From the NCBI GenBank assembly GCA_964412785.1, contig CAYPQD010000032.1:1-27443 (forward strand): DNA of 27,443 nt. Direction: 5' to 3'. The notes under the pieces are model-generated. The model was not told where the DNA came from. It searched no databases and saw nothing but the letters and a program-made list of their open reading frames with translations. Made by a program: the position numbers and the translations under genes. Below, one piece after another: positions 7,648 to 15,217 of the stretch. Each line of letters begins with the position of its first letter. The stretch's first letter is position 1. The stretch is from UBA5336 sp964412785 (lineage in GTDB: Bacteria > Pseudomonadota > Alphaproteobacteria > Caulobacterales > Hyphomonadaceae).

Positions 7648-8325
7648 TCAGGCAAGCCCCAGCACGCTGTCGGCAACAAAGGGATTGTCCCGGCGCTCCT
7701 GTCCGAAGGTGGACAGCGGTCCGTGACCGGGCACGAAGCGCATCGCCGCCCCGAGCGGCCAGAGTTTTTCCACGATCGAACCGATAAGCGCCTGGTGATC
7801 GCCGCGCGGGAAGTCGGTGCGCCCGACCGAGCCGCGGAACAGGACGTCGCCGACGAAGGCAAGTTGGCCTTCCTCGCTGTAGATCACCACATGGCCCGGC
7901 GTGTGGCCCGGGGTGTGGACGACACCGAACCGGTTGCCGGCCAGCTCCAGCGTGTCACCCTCGTCAAGATAGCGGTCCGGCACCACATTGCGCCCATCGG
8001 TTATCCCGAAGCGCGCGCCCTGCGCCTCGATGTCGTCGAGCAGCCACTGGTCGTCCCGGTGCGGGCCGATCACAGGGCAGCCCGTCCGCTCGCGCAGCTC
8101 GGCGGCCGCGCCAGCATGGTCGAGATGGCCATGGGTCAGCCAGACGGCGATGATCGTCACACCGAGCTCCTGCGCCGCTGCCATCAGCCGGTCAGCTTCC
8201 CCGCCCGGATCGATGAAGACCCCCTCCATGGTCTGCGTCGACCAGATAAGGGAGGTGTTCTGCTGCAGTGGCGTCACCGGAATGATCCGGATCTCGAGCT
8301 TTGGCCTGGCGGTCGTGTCGGTCAT
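7648..8325 (-). CDS. MBL-fold metallo-hydrolase (glyoxalase II-like)
   Basis: 225 residues. The zinc motif THGHLDHAG gives H65, H67, D69 and H70, and further ligands sit in HTPGHTPGH and GDVLFRGSVGRTDFPRGD. This pattern is typical of the short glyoxalase II-like hydrolases (YcbL type), which lack the C-terminal helical domain of GloB. It probably hydrolyses a thioester in the cytoplasm, but the substrate cannot be told from sequence. It follows the PqiA-like gene by 17 bases and probably shares its transcript. Confidence 0.93.
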   Translation of the reverse strand: MTDTTARPKLEIRIIPVTPLQQNTSLIWSTQTMEGVFIDPGGEADRLMAAAQELGVTIIAVWLTHGHLDHAGAAAELRERTGCPVIGPHRDDQWLLDDIEAQGARFGITDGRNVVPDRYLDEGDTLELAGNRFGVVHTPGHTPGHVVIYSEEGQLAFVGDVLFRGSVGRTDFPRGDHQALIGSIVEKLWPLGAAMRFVPGHGPLSTFGQERRDNPFVADSVLGLA

Positions 8326-8342
8326 GGCGTTATCCTAGCCCC

Positions 8343-8840
8343 TCAAGACGCCCGCGAAAAGGACAGGCGCGCGGTCGCGAGATTGTTCAGGAGCACGCCC
8401 GCCGCGAACAGGTAGAGACCCATGCGCGGCTCTACCTTCAGTATGGCGCTCACCTGGGTCAGCCCGATCAGCAGGGCGGCGAGGAAGACGTCGAGCATCG
8501 ACCACTTGCCGAGAAACTGCATCAGCCCGGCCGCTCCCTTCGAGACCTGCGCGCCAAGCCGGAACAGGATCGCCGCAGTGATGGTCTTCACGAGCGGGAA
8601 AACGATCGAGAACACCGTCACAATGGCCGCCAGAACAGTCCGCTCCGCGTCCCAGAGGCCGGCAATCACCTCAAACACCGTCATGTCCTCGCCGCGGATC
8701 AGGCCCGGCTTGTGGATCGAGGGCAGTATCAGCCCGCACACGATCAACGCTGCCGAGACATACAGCAGCCACTCGGCCAGCACGTCGAGAATGGGGACCC
8801 GGGGCAGGGCGGGCGGCGCAGGGGCGGGCGTGTCGGTCAT
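8343..8840 (-). CDS. PqiA-like inner-membrane protein (single domain)
   Basis: 165 residues. After a Pro-rich cytoplasmic leader come four hydrophobic segments: LLYVSAALIVCGLILPS, VLAAIVTVFSIVFPLVKTI, VFLAALLIGLTQVSAIL and GLYLFAAGVLLNNLA. LGKWSMLDVFLAALL matches the signature of the paraquat-inducible protein A domain, GxWSMxDVF. Classical PqiA has two such domains and works with MCE proteins in lipid transport; this protein has one and no MCE gene lies nearby, so its role is open. It is the first gene of a pair with the MBL hydrolase and diverges from the M48 protease gene. Confidence 0.82.
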   Translation of the reverse strand: MTDTPAPAPPALPRVPILDVLAEWLLYVSAALIVCGLILPSIHKPGLIRGEDMTVFEVIAGLWDAERTVLAAIVTVFSIVFPLVKTITAAILFRLGAQVSKGAAGLMQFLGKWSMLDVFLAALLIGLTQVSAILKVEPRMGLYLFAAGVLLNNLATARLSFSRAS

Positions 8841-8893
8841 GGCGGGCTTGGCGTGAATTTTAGAGGTTCAGTTCGTCGCCCCGCTCGGTTAAC

Positions 8894-8903
8894 ACACCGG
8901 TGT
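8894..8903. promoter_or_regulatory. Palindrome ACACCGGTGT between divergent genes
   Basis: A perfect 10-base palindrome in the 85-base gap between the PqiA-like gene and the M48 protease gene, about 22 bases before the protease start. It could be an operator shared by the divergent promoters, but a palindrome this short also occurs by chance in GC-rich DNA. Confidence 0.2.
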
Positions 8904-8925
8904 CACCAGAGGGAGCCCGGGACAC

Positions 8926-9888
8926 ATGCCCCAAGAAAGCCGCCACAAGGTTCGCGCCGCCGCCTTCGCGCTTCCGGGCGGGCGTTTCGGCATTATCCTG
9001 ATCGCCCTCGTCGGGCTCGTCGTCTACTGGATGTCGAACCAGCAGGAAGTGCCCTTCACCGGCCGCAAGCAGTTCAACACGATGAGCATCGATGATTCAG
9101 TCCGCCTCGGTGCCCAGTCCTATGTCCAGATCCTGCAGCAGGAGGGCGGCAACGTCCTGTGCTCGCGCCAGGCCGGCTCCTGCGGCGTCGGCGAGCGCGA
9201 ACTGGTCGAGACGGTCAACGAGATCGGCGCACGGCTGCAACGCGCCGCCATCGAGCTGGAGCAGGACCTGCTCGCCGCCGGCTACCGGTTCGAGCCCGTC
9301 GCCGACCGCTTTGACTGGACCTACAATGTCATCGCCTCGCAGCAGCCCAACGCCTTCTGCCTGCCCGGCGGCTATGTTGCCGTCTATACCGGCATCCTCG
9401 ACATCACGGGAAATTCTGACGGGCGGATCGACATCAACGACATTGACGATGTCGACAAGCTCGCCGTCGTCATGGGCCACGAGATCGGCCACGCGCTCGC
9501 CCATCATGGCGCCGAGCGGATGAGCCAGCAGCAGGTGCTGCAGCTTGGACAGGTCGCCGTCGGCCTCGGTCTTGGCGACATGTCGGCCGGCCAGCAGCAG
9601 GCGATAATGGGCGCCATGGGGGTGGCCGCGACGGGTGGGCTCAACGCCTTTTCCCGCAAGCATGAGGAAGAGGCCGACAAGATCGGCCTCGATCTGCTGG
9701 TGCGCGCCTGCTACGACCCGCGCGAGGCACCGGAATTGTGGCGTCGCATGGGCGGAATCGGCGGCGGCCAGCGCCCGCCGGAATGGCTGTCCACCCACCC
9801 GGCCAGCGAGACCCGCGCCGCCAATTTCGAGGCGTGGATGCCGGACGCCATCGCCGAGTATGAACGCCGCTGCGGGCCGCTGGACTAG
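8926..9888 (+). CDS. Membrane-anchored M48-family zinc metalloprotease
   Basis: 320 residues. An N-terminal signal anchor (FGIILIALVGLVVYWM, about 24-40) precedes a mature domain with zinc motif HEIGH at 185-189 in VVMGHEIGHALAHHGAERMSQ. The third ligand region is HEEEADKIGLDLL (E247...D251). SQQPNAFCLPGGYVAVYTGIL is the conserved M48 core strand. An Asp-rich insert (SDGRIDINDIDDVDK) just before the catalytic helix is unusual. Family members such as BepA/LoiP act in envelope protein quality control, which is the likely role here, facing the periplasm. A GGGAG ribosome binding site lies about 11 bases upstream of the ATG. Confidence 0.95.
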   Translation: MPQESRHKVRAAAFALPGGRFGIILIALVGLVVYWMSNQQEVPFTGRKQFNTMSIDDSVRLGAQSYVQILQQEGGNVLCSRQAGSCGVGERELVETVNEIGARLQRAAIELEQDLLAAGYRFEPVADRFDWTYNVIASQQPNAFCLPGGYVAVYTGILDITGNSDGRIDINDIDDVDKLAVVMGHEIGHALAHHGAERMSQQQVLQLGQVAVGLGLGDMSAGQQQAIMGAMGVAATGGLNAFSRKHEEEADKIGLDLLVRACYDPREAPELWRRMGGIGGGQRPPEWLSTHPASETRAANFEAWMPDAIAEYERRCGPLD

Positions 9889-9895
9889 TCGCCAG

Positions 9896-9911
9896 GGCCG
9901 CTCACGCGGCC
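9896..9911 (+). terminator. Possible hairpin after the M48 protease gene
   Basis: GGCCGC-TCAC-GCGGCC, a perfect 6-bp stem with a 4-base loop, starts seven bases after the stop codon. No T-run follows, so it may only stabilise the 3' end. Confidence 0.35.
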
Positions 9912-9996
9912 GTCACAATGCCATGAGGCCCCTCGACAGCGCGCCGCACTGCGCCCTAGCCTGGCGTGCCCTGGTGAGTTAAAGAGTGTCTGTCCC

Positions 9997-11091
9997 ATGC
10001 AAGCCATCTACTGGGTCCTGACCTGGGCCTGCCACCGCAAGTGCCGCCATTGCTATGATGACCGCTTCCGGCCCTATGTCCGCGGCGCCCTGACCGAGGT
10101 CGTTTCCGAGGGCCAGCGCGCCTATCAGGCGATCATCGCAAACCTGCCCCGGCCGATGTCCTTCATCGACGAGGCGGGCAACTCCCAGCCGACAACGCTG
10201 GTGCTCGCCGGTGGGGAATTGCTGATCGACGGGGTGCGCGAGGACTTGTTCTTCCCCGTCCTCGATGAGGTGCGCCGCGTCCACGCCGGCGCGCTGCCGC
10301 GGATCTCGATCCAGACCACCGGCGACGTGCTGACCCCGGAGATTCTCGACGCCTGCCTCGCCCGCGGCGTCGACACTATCGCAATAGCCTCGATCGACGA
10401 CTACCATGTCGGCTTCGAGGGCGAGCGGAAGTTTGCCTTCATGGACCGTATCCGCACACTGATGGCTTCGCGCGGCGTGCGCGAGGTCTCGCTCGGCGGG
10501 GCGAAGGACGAACGCCTGAAGGCCCCCGACACCGCCCGCCGCCCGAAGACCGGCGGGCCCACCTTCCTGTTCTTCGGCGCTCAGCCTGATCTGTGGATCG
10601 GTGAGCTGTGGCCGCGCGGGCGCGCGTGGGCGAACGGGCTCAGCCAGGCCGGCTATGACACGAATTTCTGTGCGCGCTGGTCCGGCGGGAAGAACTTCCT
10701 CGCCCATGGCCGCCCCGGCAGCGAGGTTGCGATCGAGCCCGACGGCTCGGTCTATCCCTGCTGCCTGAAAACGAAGGCGCCGCTCGGCAGCCTCGCCGAG
10801 GAACGGCTTGTCGAAATTCTTGACAGCGTCGCCGCCCTTCCGGCGATGCAGGCGATCAATGCTGGCCGCCCGGAAGTGATGGGCGTTCAGGCTGGCTGGG
10901 ACGAGGCGATTTTCCGAGACCGCTCCGAGGCCATCGACGGGGCCGGGCGCACGGTTGCCAATCGCTGCCTCGGCTGCGACCGATTCTTCGAGGAACATCT
11001 CGGCGAGGCCCTGCGCACCCTGCGGGCCGAACGCCTCGCCGGACGGGCCGTCAGTCCGACGGATCGACCTGTGCCGTATCCGACTGGTTGA
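9997..11091 (+). CDS. Radical SAM protein of unknown substrate
   Basis: 364 residues. The [4Fe-4S] motif CxxxCxxC is at C12, C16, C19 (TWACHRKCRHCYDD), very close to the N-terminus. LVLAGGELLIDG corresponds to the SAM-binding GGEP-like strand. Cysteines at NFCARW, VYPCCLK and RCLGCDRFFEEHL towards the C-terminus suggest a SPASM-like auxiliary cluster domain. Such proteins often modify peptides or mature enzymes, but no precursor peptide or partner enzyme is recognisable nearby. The gene stands alone after the M48 protease gene. Its last 41 bases overlap, tail to tail, the decayed oxygenase gene on the other strand. Confidence 0.88.
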   Translation: MQAIYWVLTWACHRKCRHCYDDRFRPYVRGALTEVVSEGQRAYQAIIANLPRPMSFIDEAGNSQPTTLVLAGGELLIDGVREDLFFPVLDEVRRVHAGALPRISIQTTGDVLTPEILDACLARGVDTIAIASIDDYHVGFEGERKFAFMDRIRTLMASRGVREVSLGGAKDERLKAPDTARRPKTGGPTFLFFGAQPDLWIGELWPRGRAWANGLSQAGYDTNFCARWSGGKNFLAHGRPGSEVAIEPDGSVYPCCLKTKAPLGSLAEERLVEILDSVAALPAMQAINAGRPEVMGVQAGWDEAIFRDRSEAIDGAGRTVANRCLGCDRFFEEHLGEALRTLRAERLAGRAVSPTDRPVPYPTG

Positions 11092-11483
11092 TCCGCCACC
11101 AGGCCGCAATTGCAAGGCGCGGCGCCCGCGTTTCCTCCACCGCGTGCGGTATCTGCTCCGACAGCAGGAAAACGAAGTCGCCGCCGACCGGAAGGATGCG
11201 CGCGGACGGCAGCGCCTTTTCCTTGCCGGCAAAGCCGAGAAGCGCGCCGCCATCCGCCTCTGCGCACGCCTCGTTGAGCGCACGCCGCAGCGCCTCCACC
11301 CAGGCCAGGAAAGCCGACTGCGCAGGCGTGCTGGCCTCCATCCAGGTGATCCTCGCGCGGCGGATGTCGCGGCGCAGGGCATGGTCGTCCTCCCGGCCGG
11401 TGCCTCCAGCCCGCCCCGGCAAGGTCGGCGGCGAGCACCGCGACAGGGTTGTCGCCCGGCGGCGGTGCCGGCGGCGTGGTCAA
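11051..11483 (-). pseudogene. Decayed SM-20-type 2OG-Fe(II) oxygenase gene
   Basis: Two frames carry pieces of one gene. A TTG overlapping the carA stop (TTGA, 11483-11480) opens a frame reading DNPVAVLAADLAGAGW, like the first helix of SM-20/prolyl-hydroxylase-like oxygenases. From about 11395 the reading shifts to another frame: HALRRDIRRARITWMEAS, FLAWVEALRRALN, DGGALLGFAGKEK and FVFLLSEQIPHAVEETRAPRLAIAAWWR. The last segment contains the distal iron His and the 2OG-binding Arg. The strand with the HxD iron ligands, expected between RRALN and DGGAL, is absent. With a frameshift and at least two apparent internal deletions, the product cannot be an active dioxygenase. The second frame alone gives 123 residues from a TTG at 11422. 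Confidence 0.65.
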
Positions 11484-12661
11484 GCGCGGTGCCCGTCCAT
11501 CAGCTCTGCAAAGCGCCGGAACAGCACGAAGCTGTCCTGCGGGCCGGGGCTCGCCTCGGGATGGTGCTGGACGGAGATGATCGGCTTGCCGGCAACCCTC
11601 AGCCCGCAATTGCTGCCATCGAACAGCGAGCGGTGGCTCTCCTCCACGCCTTCCGGCAGGGTCGCGGCATCCACCGTGAAGCCATGGTTCATGGACACGA
11701 TCTCCACCCTGCCCGTGGCGAGATCCCGGACCGGATGGTTTGCCCCATGATGGCCCTGCGCCATCTTCACGGTATGAGCGCCCAGTGCCAGAGCCAGCAG
11801 CTGGTGGCCCAGGCAGATGCCGAGAATCGGCGTGCCCGACGCAATCAGGCCCTCAAGCAGCCCCGCCACCCGCCGGAACGTCGCCGCCGGGTCGCCCGGA
11901 CCGTTGGACAGGACGATCCCATCGGGCCGGAGCGCCTCGATCTCGGAAAGCGGGGTGTCGGCCGGCACCACGCTCGCGCGTGCCCCGGTCGAGGCGAGAT
12001 TGCGCAGGATGTTCCGCTTCACGCCGAAATCGACCACCACAACGTGATACCGCGCGTCCTTCAGCGACGGGTATCCCTCGGCAAGCTGCCATAGCCCCTC
12101 CACATGCACCATCGGCGAGTCGGCGACCATCTCGCGGGCAAGGTCGGCTGCTTCGAGCCCGGCCCAGGCCTCTGCCTTGGCAATCAGGTCCTCCACATCG
12201 ATGCCGCCTTCCGGCGCATGGCAGATCGCCGCGCTTGGCATTCCGGCCGTGCGGATGAGCCGCGTCAGCGCCCGCGTATCGACGCCCGACAGGCCAATGA
12301 TGCCGCGCCCGGCGAGCCAGGTGTCGAAGGGCTCGCGCGCCCGCCAGCTGGCCGGCGCGGTGATCGCTTCGCGGAAGACGGCGCCGCGCGCGGCCCGCGC
12401 CGCCGGCGGGGCGGTGTCCTCATGGTCTTCCGGGTTGGCCCCGACATTGCCGATATGCGGAAAGGTGAAGAGGACGATCTGGCTGGCATAGGAGGGATCG
12501 GTCAGGATCTCCTGATAGCCGGTCATCGCCGTGTTGAAGCACAGCTCGCCGACCGCTGTCGCGGCGGCGCCGTGGCCTGTGCCGAGAAACACCGTCCCGT
12601 CCGCCAGGGCGAGGGCGCCCGTGGCCGTCGCGGCCTCTTGCGTGACCGAATTGTAAGCCAT
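11480..12661 (-). CDS. carA: Carbamoyl-phosphate synthase small (glutaminase) subunit
   Basis: 393 residues, normal length. The N-terminal CPSase small-chain domain has FNTAMTGYQEILTDPSYASQ and GIIGLSGVDTRALTR. The C-terminal class I glutamine amidotransferase domain has the nucleophile C283 in GICLGHQLLALALG and the His/Glu pair H367/E369 in VQHHPEASPGP. It releases ammonia from glutamine and channels it to CarB. A GGAAGG ribosome binding site precedes the start. Its stop overlaps the TTG of the decayed oxygenase gene, which was therefore probably translationally coupled to it. Confidence 0.98.
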   Translation of the reverse strand: MAYNSVTQEAATATGALALADGTVFLGTGHGAAATAVGELCFNTAMTGYQEILTDPSYASQIVLFTFPHIGNVGANPEDHEDTAPPAARAARGAVFREAITAPASWRAREPFDTWLAGRGIIGLSGVDTRALTRLIRTAGMPSAAICHAPEGGIDVEDLIAKAEAWAGLEAADLAREMVADSPMVHVEGLWQLAEGYPSLKDARYHVVVVDFGVKRNILRNLASTGARASVVPADTPLSEIEALRPDGIVLSNGPGDPAATFRRVAGLLEGLIASGTPILGICLGHQLLALALGAHTVKMAQGHHGANHPVRDLATGRVEIVSMNHGFTVDAATLPEGVEESHRSLFDGSNCGLRVAGKPIISVQHHPEASPGPQDSFVLFRRFAELMDGHRA

Positions 12662-12723
12662 ATCTCACTTGCCTTCCGGGGGTGTTTAGGGTTCGCTAAC
12701 GAACTGAGGGGCAGGAATATCGG

Positions 12724-12752
12724 GACTAGGGGCTGAATGTTCTGGGCGTCAA
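12724..12752 (-). promoter_or_regulatory. Putative promoter of carA
   Basis: On the minus strand TTGACG (12752-12747), 17 bases, then CTAGTC (12729-12724). TTGACGC matches the -35 consensus of alphaproteobacterial housekeeping promoters well; the -10 is only a partial match. Downstream lies a short inverted repeat GTTCG-CTAA-CGAAC that could be an operator for arginine or pyrimidine control. Confidence 0.4.
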
Positions 12753-12780
12753 GGCGCCAGGGAACGGCATAAGTGTGGTA

Positions 12781-13272
12781 ATGGCGACCAACGGAAATCA
12801 CTCCGTCGATCCGGGCCTGCGCGAGCGGCTTGAGGCGGCACTGAAGGATTGCGAGACCAACGCGCCGGACAGCGTGCGCGCGGCAACGCTCAGGCTCATC
12901 AATTGTGCCATGCGCGACCGCGACATCAGCGCGCGATCCCTCGGCCAGTGTGGCGGCTGCGCGGAGGCGGAGGTGCTTGAAGTGCTTGAGATGATGGCGG
13001 GCCAGCGCGAGGTCTCCGCAGCGGAGTATGACGAAAGCGGCCGCATCGAGGATGCCGAGCGCGAGCGCGAGGAATTGGCGGTGATCCGCGAGTTCCTGCC
13101 GCGTCCGCTCATTGGCGAGGCCCTCAGCGAGGCCGTTCAGACTGTGGTCGATGACCTCAATGCGTCCAGGCTGACCGATCTGGGCCGATGCATGTCGGCG
13201 CTGAAGGCGCGCTTCCCCGGCCGCATCGAACCCGGCGAGGCGGGCCGGGCCGTTCGCGACGCCCTGCGCTGA
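12781..13272 (+). CDS. GatB/YqeY domain protein
   Basis: 163 residues from the ATG at 12781; a GTG six bases upstream is also in frame. It matches the YqeY family: LRERLEAALKDCETNAPDSVRAATLRLINCAMRDRDI at the N-terminus and EEREELAVIREFLPRPLIGEALSEAV in the middle, the latter resembling the tRNA-binding tail domain of GatB. The family often sits between rpsU or carA and dnaG, as here, and is thought to assist tRNA amidation or translation, but its role is not firmly known. It diverges from carA and is followed 67 bases later by dnaG. Confidence 0.92.
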   Translation: MATNGNHSVDPGLRERLEAALKDCETNAPDSVRAATLRLINCAMRDRDISARSLGQCGGCAEAEVLEVLEMMAGQREVSAAEYDESGRIEDAEREREELAVIREFLPRPLIGEALSEAVQTVVDDLNASRLTDLGRCMSALKARFPGRIEPGEAGRAVRDALR

Positions 13273-13339
13273 GCCGAACCCACAGGGGCGTTGTCCGCGC
13301 GCCTTTGTGCCGGCGCCAAACGGACCTACCCTTGCACCC

Positions 13340-15157
13340 ATGAGCACATCGCTTCCCGAAGGCTTCGTTGACGAACTGAAGGCGCGCATCCGGCCATCGG
13401 ACGTGATCGGGCGCAAGGTCAAGCTGAAGCGTCAGGGCAAGGAGTGGGTCGGCCTGTCGCCTTTCACCAGCGAGAAGACGCCGAGCTTCTACGTCAACGA
13501 CCAGAAGAAGATCTTCAAGTGCTTCTCCTCCGGACTTGGCGGCGACGTCATCAGCTTCCTGCAGGAGACCGAGCGGCTGTCCTTCATGGAGGCGGTCGAA
13601 CGTCTCGCCGAGGAGGCCGGATTGGCCCTGCCGACCGCGAGCCCGCAGGACAAGCGCGCCCATGACCGGCGCACTCGCCTGCGCGCGGCCTGCGAGGCAG
13701 CAGCGGCCTTTTTCCAGCACGCCCTGAACGCGCCGTCGGGCGAGGCCGCCCGGCGCTACCTCACAGAGCGCCGCGGTCTCGGCCCGCAAGCCTGGACGCG
13801 CCACCGCATCGGCCATGCCCCCGATGCCTGGCGTAGCCTGCGCGCCCACCTCATGGAGGCCGGCTTTCACGACGATGATCTGATCGCCGCCGGCCTCGCC
13901 AAGGTCGGCGACAAGGGCGGCGAGCCCTACGACCTGTTCCGCAACCGGATCATGTTCCCGATCGAGGACCGTGCCGGCCATGTGATTGCCTTCGGCGGCC
14001 GCGCCCTCGATCCGCAGGCGAAGGCAAAGTACATGAACTCGCCCGACACCGATCTCTTCCACAAGGGCGAGGTGCTCTACCGCTACCGCGCCGCCCGCGA
14101 GGCGCTCGGGGCTGGGGAGGCCGGCGGCCTGATTGTCTGCGAAGGATACATGGATGTGATCGCCCTCGCCGAGGCGGGGATCGGGGGCGCTGTTGCCCCG
14201 CTCGGCACCGCGCTGACGCAGGCCCAGCTCGGCCTCGTCTGGAAGGCAGGGCCGCACCCCGTCCTCTGCTTCGACGGCGACGCGGCAGGCCTGCGCGCGG
14301 CCTGGAAAGCGCTCGACCTGGCCCTGCCGCACCTCGCTCCTGGCCAGTCCGTCACCTTCGCCCTGCTGCCCGACAGGATGGACCCCGACGACCTCGTCCG
14401 CGCGCGCGGGCCCGAGGCAATGCAGGCCGTGCTCGACAGCGCCCTGCCGCTGGTGGAGATGCTCTGGCGGCGCGAGCGCGATGCGGAGCGGCTCGACACG
14501 CCGGAGGCCAAGGCCGGCCTCGACGCCCGCCTGATGGCCGCGGCCCGCACCATCCAGCACCCTGGCGTGCGCAGCGCCTATGAGCGCGACCTGCGCCAGC
14601 GCATGAACGACCATCTCTGGACCCTCCGCCGGGCCGCGCGCGGCACTGTCGGCCCTGGCCATGGCAAGGCCGCCCACCGCCGTCCTGACGGGCCGCCACC
14701 CCGTCTCAGCGGGCTCGGCCTGCTCGTGCGCGCCATTCTCAGCCCCGATCTGATTGACCGCCATGCCGAGGATCTCGCCCGCGCCGATTTCCCGGATCGT
14801 GATGTCTGCGCCCTGCGTGATGCGCTGCTCGATGCATATGCCAGCGAGGGAAGTGTTGACCTGCAGCGTCTCCTTCACCAATTACAAATTTGCGGTAATG
14901 CGCGCGCTGCAGGCCTGCTCAGAGACTATCTCGCGACGCCCGATCTCGATCATGACGGGACAAATGCCAGACTTTGGCTGATAGCACTGGAGCGGTTTGG
15001 GGTGAGAGAACAGGTTGGCGAAGTGGAGCACGGACTGCCGGCTGGCGAAGACAAGCTGTCGTCTGAGGTCTGGAAGCGCGTTCACCGGCGCGTGGCGGAG
15101 CGCAAGGCGCTTGTCGCCCGCCTGAATGACGCTGCCGACGAGACCGACGAGAGCTAG
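13340..15157 (+). CDS. dnaG: DNA primase
   Basis: 605 residues from the ATG at 13340. The N-terminal zinc-ribbon fold has the usual shape (GLSPFTSEKTPSF...FKCFSSGLGGDV), but three of the four expected ligands are replaced: S40, T43 and S64, with only C61 kept. The catalytic core includes RIMFPIEDRAGHVIAFGGRAL and the TOPRIM acidic residues E268 (VCEGYMDVI) and D312/D314 (CFDGDAAG). The C-terminal part is the DnaB helicase-binding region. It makes RNA primers for Okazaki fragments. It lies between the yqeY-like gene and rpoD, the conserved macromolecular-synthesis arrangement. Confidence 0.97.
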   Translation: MSTSLPEGFVDELKARIRPSDVIGRKVKLKRQGKEWVGLSPFTSEKTPSFYVNDQKKIFKCFSSGLGGDVISFLQETERLSFMEAVERLAEEAGLALPTASPQDKRAHDRRTRLRAACEAAAAFFQHALNAPSGEAARRYLTERRGLGPQAWTRHRIGHAPDAWRSLRAHLMEAGFHDDDLIAAGLAKVGDKGGEPYDLFRNRIMFPIEDRAGHVIAFGGRALDPQAKAKYMNSPDTDLFHKGEVLYRYRAAREALGAGEAGGLIVCEGYMDVIALAEAGIGGAVAPLGTALTQAQLGLVWKAGPHPVLCFDGDAAGLRAAWKALDLALPHLAPGQSVTFALLPDRMDPDDLVRARGPEAMQAVLDSALPLVEMLWRRERDAERLDTPEAKAGLDARLMAAARTIQHPGVRSAYERDLRQRMNDHLWTLRRAARGTVGPGHGKAAHRRPDGPPPRLSGLGLLVRAILSPDLIDRHAEDLARADFPDRDVCALRDALLDAYASEGSVDLQRLLHQLQICGNARAAGLLRDYLATPDLDHDGTNARLWLIALERFGVREQVGEVEHGLPAGEDKLSSEVWKRVHRRVAERKALVARLNDAADETDES

Positions 15158-15217
15158 CCTACCGGGAACCGGACGATGAGGGACCTTCTGGCGAAGGGGC
15201 CCTGCGAGGAGAGGCGT

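Noticed and set aside
9923..9982. A 19-codon frame (MRPLDSAPHCALAWRALVS) just before the radical SAM gene, considered as a modified-peptide precursor
   Set aside because: No ribosome binding site, no leader/core pattern and no repeat; in GC-rich DNA such short frames are expected by chance.
13157..14881. A 574-codon open frame opposite dnaG
   Set aside because: Antisense shadow of a confidently assigned primase gene; it also runs across the yqeY-dnaG gap without a plausible start.
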